Positions 12,660 through 20,196 of a stretch of 64,000 nt of DNA are shown one piece after another (within the stretch, counting starts at the first letter, position 1; every line of letters begins with the position of its first letter). A program made the translations under genes and the position numbers. The stretch lies in contig JAJEKV010000036.1 of the NCBI GenBank assembly GCA_021234155.1, forward strand, positions 9,129,426 to 9,193,425, read 5' to 3'. The DNA is from Isoetes taiwanensis (lineage: Eukaryota; Streptophyta; Lycopodiopsida; Isoetales; Isoetaceae). The notes under the pieces were generated by a model. It was given only the letters and a program-made list of their open reading frames with translations, was not told the DNA's origin and searched no databases.

Positions 12660-13440
12660 GCGCGAGGAGAATGAGAATGAAAATCCGAGCAAGACACTTT
12701 ATCACGGCCCGAAAAGAACCTGAAAAGATAATGATCCCGGTGATTTGGATCCCCGATGAACCGGAAATATGGTCGAGCCAAACTCAACTGGGATCCAGCT
12801 GGTCCCACCAAGCTTGTAATATTTGACGTCAATGGAGTATTAGCTGCGGTATACCACGACAAAGACGTCCCCAGATTAACACCTCGCATCCCAAAAAAAC
12901 AGAGCATAAAATAGTGTATCCGAGGCCTAGAGCTAAGGAAATTATTGACCTGTGCCCGCACGGATTGAAGTGGGCATATGGTCTTGTATGGCAAAGAAAA
13001 ATATTGTCAATGTTCTTGGTGTTCTCGGCATTTCAGTTTTGAAGTTCAAGTTCGTTTGGGGAAACGAAAGGGTCGAGCATGTGAAGGACCTCGATCCAGC
13101 CATCACAAAGGGGAAGCCTATAATGGTGAAAAGGCTGGACAGGGTTTATGAGCTATTCCAGGACTATGGCAAACACAACACGCTGATCATAGACGACTCC
13201 GCCTACAAGTGCTATCATAACGCGCAAAATACAATCATTGCTAAGCCATATCGACCTGAAGAATATGAGACGGATAGGTGGTTGTCCTTCGGACTCTGTC
13301 CTGTCTTGGCGGAATCCCTCTTCGCCATTCTTGTCGCCGATGTGCTTACGAACTATCCGAGCCTCACGGAACCCGATCCAGAGAGCAAGCCGATCATGAA
13401 AGCTATGGACGACAAATACTTTGGTGAACAAGAAGAGTGA
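12660..13440 (+). pseudogene. FCP1-type HAD phosphatase-like domain, tandem copy 2, frameshifted
   Basis: The order of motifs is that of FCP1/SCP-like members of the HAD superfamily. Motif I is KLVIFDVNGVL near 12800-12835 (second Asp replaced by Asn). A motif II-like stretch is VGIWSCMAKKN near 12975-13010, motif III Lys lies in GKPIMVKRLDR near 13115, and motif IV is TLIIDDSAYKCYHN near 13180. The frame ends at 13440 with MDDKYFGEQEE. Motif I lies in a different frame from motifs II-IV; a one-base loss near 12965 would explain this. HAD enzymes use the first Asp as nucleophile and the second as acid/base, so DxN suggests altered or lost catalysis. Related plant proteins of this FCP1-homology type exist, but the exact orthologue is not recognised. 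Confidence 0.55.
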
Positions 13441-13542
13441 CCCCTGCTTTCAGATAGTCAAATTGTGTGAATATTGTAATCGAACGTGAACACATGTATT
13501 GACCATTTTGTAATGAATATACTTGTATATTGAGTTTTCGAT

Positions 13543-13572
13543 GCCTTTCTCGACTCACGAGTCGAGAAAGGC
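13543..13572. repeat. 30-bp palindrome (near perfect)
   Basis: The 14-base arm GCCTTTCTCGACTC, the centre AC, and the reverse complement of the arm. It lies about 100 bp downstream of the HAD-like frame of copy 2. The corresponding place in copy 1 (about 8310-8333) has the left arm but a scrambled right arm. Confidence 0.85.
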
Positions 13573-13640
13573 ATGCTTGTCGTGTTGATGAAATGCTTGT
13601 ACAATCTATTATGATAATGCTTGTACATTGGGTTTCCTGG

Positions 13641-13670
13641 GCCTTTCTCGACTCGCGAGTCGAGAAAGGC
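13641..13670. repeat. 30-bp perfect palindrome
   Basis: GCCTTTCTCGACTCG is followed immediately by its exact reverse complement. It is the most complete member of the palindrome family in the window. Further members, more or less intact, are at about 10493, 10652, 10768, 12497, 12557 and 13770. Copy 1 has only a ruined version at about 8405-8430. Confidence 0.9.
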
Positions 13671-13876
13671 ATGCTGATTGTCTCGTTGACAAAAGCATTT
13701 GTTTGCTTCCGTGTGTGATTGGATGCAACCATATTCTAATGAGAATGGTTGTACTTTGACTTTTATGGGCCTTTCACTCTCGCGTCGAGAAAGACACTAC
13801 TTCCACGTCATTGGATGCAGTTGTATGGAATGAATGTTCTCCGTTGTAATTTGATTTCAACATTCTTTTCTTCGTT

Positions 13877-14480
13877 TTGACTAATGGCACCGTAATTGTT
13901 AATCATACTCTCCTTGCTCCAGGTGGTTTAGGCACAGATCCGACACCAGCCGCGATCCCCCTTTCGGGCATCCGCTGCGAGACAGCTCCGGGCGACCTGC
14001 ATCCAACTCAAGGCCCGAAGAAATACCGCTTACGGCACGATCCCGGTCACGCTACACTCTTGCCCGGCTTTTGGGACAAGGTTGCTTTCATGAATTCGAG
14101 AGGTTGCTTTCGCTACACCACAGGGAATAAAGAACGGCGAAGAACAAAGAGAAAGTCCAGGAAGCTCAAGGCATATTGCAAGCATTGCATAACATCCACG
14201 GAGGTTGGGGAAGGAGCATATTCGATGAAAGGTCTGCGGGGGCGAGTGGAGAAGTCGGGTGGACGTGTCGGACGGTAGCTCGGAGGCACACCTCCACGTG
14301 AGGCATTCCACACTCTTCAGTTGCCCCCAAGGCTTACTGAGGGCGGCATGAAGAAGCGCCACAAGTTAATCCCCTAAGGTGGACCACCTACCAAGATGAT
14401 GTAACTGTAGTGACAGCAAGACCGCCATGGTCTCTGCGTCCGATGTAAAATACATTGTATCTGTTCAATTTATTAATAAA
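13877..14480 (+). CDS. Possible terminal exon and 3' UTR of an unrecognised gene
   Basis: A frame open from 13877 to the TAG at 14276-14278 is GC-rich compared with its flanks. A good acceptor (TTGCTCCAG, AG at 13921-13922) begins it, so the exon could be 13923-14278. The translation is basic and shows no domain that I recognise. An AATAAA lies at 14475-14480, about 200 bp beyond the stop, as a plausible poly(A) signal. It could be the 3' exon of the tandemly duplicated gene just upstream, present only once, or an unrelated open stretch. Confidence 0.3.
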
Positions 14481-14747
14481 AATTCTTTTTCAACTACATC
14501 TTTGGTTTCAAACTTTAATGAATTTCCTTTGTTTCAGTTGCATTGTTTTTGTTCTCGACTTCACCCACAGGAAAATCTGCAAAGACTACCAGCATTCCGA
14601 GTTTTATTCAAAAATTCGAATTAAGGATAGTTTTCGGGTCGGGGTGCTACTTTTTATATAAATTAACCGGGTTCCGAAAAAAAATGGGAATGGAATGAGT
14701 CCCACTTTAATTAAATACGACTTATATTTCTTATCAGCCGCAATGGC

Positions 14748-14844
14748 TTTAGCTAAACTTGCCCGAAACTAATTCCACAGTTTTTGTGATTTAGCTAAAC
14801 TCTATAAATTTTTCCTCTCATACTTTCTAGCATTTAGCTAAACT
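14748..14844. repeat. Three copies of TTTAGCTAAACT at ~43-bp spacing
   Basis: TTTAGCTAAACT, which contains the palindrome TTTAGCTAAA, occurs at 14748, 14790 and 14833. Spacing is 42-43 bp and the intervening bases are partly similar. This may be a decayed minisatellite or repeated protein-binding site. Otherwise 14481-15130 contains nothing recognisable. Confidence 0.5.
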
Positions 14845-15206
14845 CGCTCAAAAATCATCCCAAAAATTTTTGTTGTGTGGGCATGAATAACCTTAAGCAA
14901 AATTATTATGCTTTTTTCCAGTTGTTTTCCTTTACTTTACAGTGATGGGCTTCCTATATGCTCTTGTTTGTATTGGGTTTTTAGAGTTTTCAAGCTGCAT
15001 GAATGATAAAAAAGAATTTAAAATCAGGAAGAAGGAATGGGCCAGAGCCAAGGAGGCAAGGGCATCAGGCTTCGTTGCTTATCTGGACCGAGGAGGAAAA
15101 TCAATTATCACAAATAAGAAGTGGCAATAGGAAAATAAGGTCTTGAGAATAAGCCCATGGAATGCACATGGCTTAAACCAAGCAAAAGTGAATGCTACAT
15201 CTAATT

Positions 15207-15789
15207 TAGGGGAGGGGCGCTAACATTGCCGCATGTTCCATCATTGACATAATCAGAATTTGCCAATTTTTCTTGATAAAAACGGTTATGATGGCATCTC
15301 TCAAGTTTTAAGTCATATTTCCAAGCATCAGAAAGTATTAGCTCAGTCTACAGAGTTTTCTTTCAAGAATAGTGCATCAATGATGGTGCAGCCCTGCTCC
15401 ATTGGTGGAGTAGATATATAAATGGATGTATGTCCTTGTAGCAGTATCAGTTTGCGGCAAGAACAGGTGCATCAAGTAGCTTAAGATCTAAGCTTTCTTA
15501 AGAGTGTCTACTTGCCTATTTTTTGATAGAAAATCCAAGGAAGAACGGGTTAGAATACAACTGCGCCATTGATGGAACCAAGGTGAGCTAAAGGGGTGCT
15601 CAGAACCTCTTATCTTTGAGCCAGTTTTCTGAGCAATCCATAGCTGTAGAAAAAAACAAATAATGGATCATTAGATAGAGCTTCTTCCAAGCTCTTCAAC
15701 GTACTTATCAAACCTATGATTCAACAAGGATTCAAAATCCATTTTTTCGTTCTCCCTTTAACTGCATCAAATATGGCGCCCCTCCCCTA
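15207..15789. mobile_element. Candidate MITE inside the LINE relic
   Basis: TAGGGGAGGGGCGC at 15207-15220 and its exact reverse complement at 15776-15789 bound 583 bp that separate two neighbouring endonuclease motifs of the LINE. If TA is the duplicated target, the terminal repeats are GGGGAGGGGCGC, as expected of a Tc1/mariner-type non-autonomous element. No transposase is present. The superfamily call is inference from the TA. Confidence 0.5.
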
Positions 15790-16399
15790 TGGCAGGAGCA
15801 GGACTTGGTATTTTTCACGGAGACATGGGCACAAAGTAGAAGTTGGGTCGGCCAATTTTTCTGGCGTGTATTTCTGCTGCGCCACGTAGCATCCTCCTAC
15901 ATTGCGGAATGGAAGTTGGCTCATCGATTCCGCTCAGCAGGTAAGAACAGAGGTAGGAACTGGTAAGATCAGATGTATAAAACTGGTTTACCAGGTAGGG
16001 TTTTGCTTCTGCTCTTGAATAGAATCCTCTGTTTTTGAAACAATATGCTCTATTGCCTTGGTTTTTGCAGGGTTTAGATTCTTTTTGCAATAAGACCGAT
16101 TCAAGCTTGAAAAAACGCAGCCAGCAATCATGCACTCGAGCTATCCAGCATCAAAAAACCTGACTTAAACTAAAATTCACAGGTTTATCCGAAGCCCCCT
16201 TACCAAGAATCCACAAAACCAGAGCTTCTGCCATCGCTTCTGCTCAATTGGAACATGCCACAAACCTGCAACATTTACCGGATCTGTGCCCAAAAGGCCG
16301 CTTCAGCTTTTGTTTGAGTCTGTAGCTTGTCTAATCTTGCCAAAAACCTCAAAAACCTGCCGGATTTGTATCCAAAAGGCCTCCCCAACTTCTATTTTG

Positions 16400-16517
16400 T
16401 AGGGGAATGGCCTTTGCTCTGCCATTCCGGCACGAGCGGGAGACCCGCTCCCGGCTGCCGCCAGTCGCGGGGCCCCTCCCGCTGTGTCGGAATGACATCG
16501 CAAAAGCCATTCCCCTA
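16400..16517. mobile_element. 118-bp foldback element with TAGGGGAATGGC ends
   Basis: TAGGGGAATGGC (16400-16411) is exactly inverted at 16506-16517. Pairing continues inward imperfectly: CATTCCG/CGGAATG, and AGCGGGA with TCCCGCT. The whole unit can fold into one long hairpin with a GC-rich loop. Like the larger element at 15207-15789 it starts TAGGGGA and could have a TA target. It lies between endonuclease pieces of the LINE relic. Confidence 0.5.
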
Positions 16518-17574
16518 TACATCAATTTCGCCAGATACTTCCAGACATATCAGGATTTGAGTTGGTTGGGCAGGTATGGAATGAAAAAATGCCAGGGGCA
16601 GGGCGCGGTTTTGGTAAGATTGCTATCTTCAGCAAATCTCAATTCGCATAAGGATGCCAAGCTGTGCAGCAAGATGACAATAACCAGTATATTTGGTTAC
16701 AAATCAAAGCTAAAGGGAGGGATCTATACTTTGCAATTTGTTATTTTGCACCAAACAACGCCAAGTTATATGACAAACAGAATTTATGCAGGGAGGACCC
16801 ATTTAGTATTCTTTGCTCAAATATCATAAATATCAATTAAAGGGAGAAGTACTTGTATTGGGAGATTTTAATGCTCGCACTGGCCAAAAACAATGCAAAA
16901 CATATGAAGATATACCCAATATGCATTTAGATGAAGTAAAATATGCGTTTTTCAGCAGAACATCCAAAGATATAATTACAAATAGCATGGGAGAGTCTCT
17001 GTTGAAACTGGGTACTGTGTGCCAATTGAAAATCATCAATGGGATAATTCTATTTCCAAGATCAGGGCACTTCACATGCGTCAATCATGTAGGTGCAAGT
17101 ACAGTTGATTACATCTTGGCATGAAATGTAGATTATATCCATGACTGCTTTGTCGGAGAGAAAATTGTAGAATCTGATCATACTTCCCTGCACATGGTAT
17201 TTAAGATAGGACACAAAGGCTGATTGGCAGTGATCACATCACATCCGCAAGCTGAAAATCAACTACAAATTGAGTGGCTCATATACGAAGAAAATTGAAG
17301 GGTCGCTCGCAAATATCACACGGTCAGGTCTAATAATTGAAGATGCGCACAAAGCATGATTTCATTAATTGGAGCGAATAATGCAATTTTGAGAATTTCA
17401 AGCACACCTAATTTGCTCAAGCACCAATACTTTCACCTACTAGAAGAGCCCAAGATACATGAGGTCACATGATACAATTATGCATTATACTTGTACGTGT
17501 ACATGATACTTGTACACGCTCAATAATGGCGCTACAGTCTACCCCAATAATTCACATCAATAATTTTACTTCAC

Positions 17575-17580
17575 TATAAA
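17575..17580 (+). promoter_or_regulatory. TATA box of small-ORF unit 1
   Basis: CTATAAAAG, 43 bp from the T of TATAAA to the ATG at 17618. The whole stretch from about 17394 is repeated before the second unit, including a CTTGTACGTGTACATG element with an ACGT core and a CAATAATGGCGCTACAGTCTA stretch. This indicates a conserved promoter. Confidence 0.6.
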
Positions 17581-17617
17581 AGCAGCTCTATTCGGGGCTA
17601 GAGGTCATTCATCTCCC

Positions 17618-17860
17618 ATGGCTTCCTTGCCTGATCGTCCGGAGCACATCTAAACCATCAAGTGCTATATGAGCTACAATGATCTTTGTGAATGCGTGAT
17701 AAAGGGTGTCAAACTTGATCCATGGCTGCAATCCAAAGCAGATGGTCCTGCGAGTGGTTGCAGGAAGCTCACTCGTGTTGTGATCCATCTTTATTGGCTT
17801 TCTGATCAGGAGATCTATGAGCTGAATGTTATCACCTCAGTAGGTGTTGATGATGAGTGA
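17618..17860 (+). pseudogene. Small ORF unit 1, 80 codons with in-frame TAA
   Basis: The ATG at 17618 sits in CCCATGG, 43 bp after the TATAAA, as in unit 2. The frame has a TAA at codon 12 (17651-17653), where unit 2 has GAG, then continues without another stop to TGA at 17858-17860. Length and alignment are exactly those of unit 2, with no indel. Shared residues include SYNDL, the LDPxLQSKAxG segment, LTRVxIHLxWL and the YExNxITSxG end. Initiation at an internal ATG (17669, codon 18) would give a 63-residue protein. I do not recognise the family. It has no signal peptide or membrane segment. It is most simply a recently inactivated paralogue. Confidence 0.6.
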
Positions 17861-18219
17861 ATCAGCGATGACTTGTGTACCTGTTAAGGATATAATAATG
17901 ATATGAGCACTTCTGAAGTATGTAAGGATGTATAAGCATAATGAATATTATTTGATGTATCGAACCTGAGTAATTTGTAACGGTGTGCTCTTCGACCTCC
18001 ACTTTTTCTGCAAGCAGTCCCTAATTTCAAGCACACCTAATTTACTCAAGCAGAAATACTTTTACCTTACTAAAATCCAAGATACAAAGCATGATTTCAC
18101 ATGATACACATATCCATATAAAATATGCATTATACTTGTACGTGTACATGACTCTTGTACACGCTCAATAATGGCGCTACAGTCTACTCCAATAATTCAT
18201 ATCAATAATTTTACTTCAC

Positions 18220-18225
18220 TATAAA
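18220..18225 (+). promoter_or_regulatory. TATA box of small-ORF unit 2
   Basis: The same CTATAAAAGCAGCT context as unit 1, again 43 bp from the ATG (18263). If transcription starts about 30 bp downstream of the TATA box, the 5' leader would be only 10-15 nucleotides. The upstream ~200 bp (18023-18219) is near-identical to that of unit 1. Confidence 0.6.
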
Positions 18226-18262
18226 AGCAGCTCCATTCGGGGCTAGAGGTCATTCATCTCCC

Positions 18263-18505
18263 ATGGATTATTCGCCTTCTTCTGTTCACCACATCGAGGC
18301 GATCAAGTGCTCAATGAGCTACAATGATCTTGTCGGTTGCCAAATAAGGGGTATTCTTCTTGATCCCTACCTGCAATCCAAAGCTAATGGTGCTGAGATT
18401 CGTTGCCCCGGGCTAACTCGTGTTATGATCCATCTTATTTGGCTTCCTGAGCGCAATAGCTATGAGATAAATGCGATCACCTCAGCAGGTATTGATAATG
18501 AGTGA
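18263..18505 (+). CDS. Small ORF unit 2, 80-residue protein of unknown family
   Basis: A complete 80-codon frame from ATG (18263, in CCCATGG) to TGA (18503-18505), with its own TATA box. The predicted protein is soluble, has Cys at about positions 16, 26 and 48, and has no signal peptide or transmembrane segment. It keeps the blocks SYNDL, LLDPYLQSKANG, LTRVMIHLIWLPE and YEINAITSAGIDNE in common with unit 1. The two coding regions differ by many substitutions but no indels, which fits past protein-level constraint. No intron is apparent. I cannot name a family. Of the pair this is the one likely to be functional. Confidence 0.6.
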   Translation: MDYSPSSVHHIEAIKCSMSYNDLVGCQIRGILLDPYLQSKANGAEIRCPGLTRVMIHLIWLPERNSYEINAITSAGIDNE

Positions 18506-18652
18506 ATCACCTATTCAGCAATGAGTAATAAAATTGATATTAGTGTACGCATCACCTATATAAGATGCAAGCATGTCTAATTGATATATGATATAATAGT
18601 TATGTATAAGAACAGTTGTGTTGCTGAGTAGATGAATAATGCATATCTTATC
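18506..18652. other. Short intergenic stretch
   Basis: AT-rich 3' flank of small-ORF unit 2, with GAGTAATAAAATTG at about 18523-18536 as a weak poly(A)-signal candidate. Nothing else is seen before the convergent minus-strand pseudogene. Confidence 0.3.
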
Positions 18653-19526
18653 TCAAGAATTCGTTGCATCGTCCTTAGCTTCATTAGCCACCAATTCTTG
18701 CAATTGGACCCCCACACTATTAGGGATAACCACTAACAATGGCTTGGATTCTACAGCCCAGCCGTAATCGATTGTTTTCAAATGTTGATAGCGTGCCGGG
18801 TCATTTGGATTTGGTCTCCACTTCTTATTCCATCAATCTCTATACTGCAAAGCATATGAGCTGCCCTTTCTAGCAACCGGCTCCCACCAGGAGACAAACA
18901 CTTCCTCGTAATGAGGGAGATTAGGGTCTTGTATTGGATCCTCCTCAGCGTAAGCCATCCACGTCGGGCAATTATCATGTGGCCTGATGAGCAAAAGCAT
19001 TCCTTTCTTCACATCTTGGTAACGGTCGAAAATTTCAACTGGATTTTTAGGTCTACCAGAAAATGGACCCACATAAGGAGCTGGCACAACGTGTTCCTCC
19101 ACTAACATGCTATCGCGATCTTCTAATGCATGTTGCCTGGTGTTGGGCCAAAAATCTTGAATGACTGCTCTGCCGGGCTGAACGTCCCCAAGCGCATGCA
19201 ACAAGGAGGACCAATAGTCAATTACTTCATTCATATACGTATTGGACCATGAGTTGTCGCCAGCCCTCGAAATTGCTGCCCAATGCATCATGTACTTGGC
19301 AATAGAAGATTTCAGTGCCCCTATATCCTTCAAGCTTCTGTATGGCTGCACGACCTTGGGTGTCCCCTTCGGAATTGAAGGTAATCCCTCGCCATCTTCC
19401 TTCCACATCCTGATTCCCTTTTCAGGTAGCCACTCCCTATGCCCTGGCCTCATCTTGTAGAACATTAGTGGCCATCCATCTTTCATGCAAAACTTGAATA
19501 GCAGAGGTTCCAAATGACCATATAAA
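18653..19526 (-). pseudogene. 3' part of DUF7869-like gene, cut off by Copia insertion and holding a TGA
   Basis: The frame enters from the Copia junction at 19526 and runs 226-plus residues (WWEPVARKGSSYALQYRD at its end) to a TGA at 18833-18835. After that TGA the same frame stays open for 60 more codons to TGA at 18653-18655, and the translation still looks like protein (WNKKWRPNPNDP, IDYGWAVES). The first TGA could be a CGA-to-TGA change. Joining the two flanks of the Copia and keeping a single target copy restores a continuous frame with the segment at 25031-27221, so the two are one gene. The function of this C-terminal part is unknown. Confidence 0.65.
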
Positions 19527-20142
19527 TGTTATTAGTATTTGTCTAGCCAAACACTTTAGATCCAATAAGTTATCCAAAGCAACTTAACCATACACCAATA
19601 TTTTGAGTGTAAATTCAAACAATTAACTCATCCATGAATCATTGCAAATAAACTAGGTGTAACATCGTAGCAATGACTTTACAATGAACCAATTTCTTGT
19701 GAAGACGAATTCCTCCTTAGCCGATCAATCCGATCACTGTACATTTATTTATATCATTAGATTTGTTCTTATCAGGTTCAAACGACGGTTGGGCCTTGCA
19801 ATCCGGCCGACTTAGTTATCTTCTAAATCTGCCACCGTTTTCCCTGTATATTTGGGCTTCACATATATATCCCATATTTTCCTTTCAGGCATGACGACCC
19901 TTTTAATATAATGGTCTAAAACCATTAACCATGGCACCCGTTATAAATAATAACCAGGCACCAACGTAATAAGTTGCATGCATCAACATGATATTATGGC
20001 TTATACCTAAATCCAATTCTTCACACCATAATCATGTATATATGAATGTTGTTCTCTGTACAGGTCTTGAGCAGATAATCCTGTACATGTTTGAGCCCTA
20101 GCCAGTTTTCTGCAAAATGAACTTAACAACATATTTCTAACA
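19527..20142 (-). repeat. Copia-1 3' LTR
   Basis: Starts with TGTTATTAGT on the plus strand and ends TTTCTAACA, next to the polypurine tract. It carries an 11-bp stretch (TTCTCTGTACA, near 20049) that is absent from the other LTR. Confidence 0.85.
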
Positions 20143-20152
20143 TTCCTCCTTC
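20143..20152 (-). other. Copia-1 polypurine tract
   Basis: Read on the minus strand, GAAGGAGGAA abuts the TG of the 3' LTR. This is the standard plus-strand primer of LTR elements. Confidence 0.7.
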
Positions 20153-20196
20153 ATTGCATAAAATGGTTATCTCAGAACTGTCAACTTCATGTATGA

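Larger units (their letters stand above)
8443..13672 (+). repeat. Copy 2 of the ~5.2 kb tandem duplication
   Basis: This is the second, better preserved copy of the unit. Recognisable coding pieces, in order, include a segment reading DLEFPNAAGKINYAPL (about 8900), a Lys-rich segment at 9370-9630, an acidic segment DDDTTREESDDEGDEDMVDS near 9850, a Glu/Lys-rich charged stretch at 11020-11060, a segment at 11800-11960, and the FCP1-like domain at the end. These lie in changing frames separated by introns and indels. I do not recognise the N-terminal two thirds. A gene-scale tandem duplication explains the layout. Confidence 0.65.
15133..17215 (+). pseudogene. LINE endonuclease-domain relic, interrupted
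   Basis: Pieces of an apurinic-type endonuclease of a non-LTR retrotransposon occur in order. LRISPWNAHGLN at about 15145-15180 matches the N-terminal WNxxGL motif. QDLVFFTETWAQ at about 15800-15835 matches the xETW motif. DLYFAICYFAPNN at about 16715-16755 follows, then VLVLGDFNARTG at about 16850-16880 and VDYILA...SDHTSLHM at about 17100-17200, which contains the catalytic SDH. The pieces are in several frames, with stops and two inserted inverted-repeat elements. No reverse transcriptase follows, so this is a truncated dead copy. Confidence 0.65.

Noticed and set aside
13400-13740. Minus-strand frame over the palindromes and FCP1-like 3' end
   Set aside because: It is a shadow of the plus-strand gene, and the palindromes read the same on both strands.
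10400-13800. Regularly spaced palindromes as a CRISPR array
   Set aside because: Spacing is irregular, the intervening sequence is conserved between the gene copies, and the locus is clearly a plant nuclear one with introns and LTR elements.
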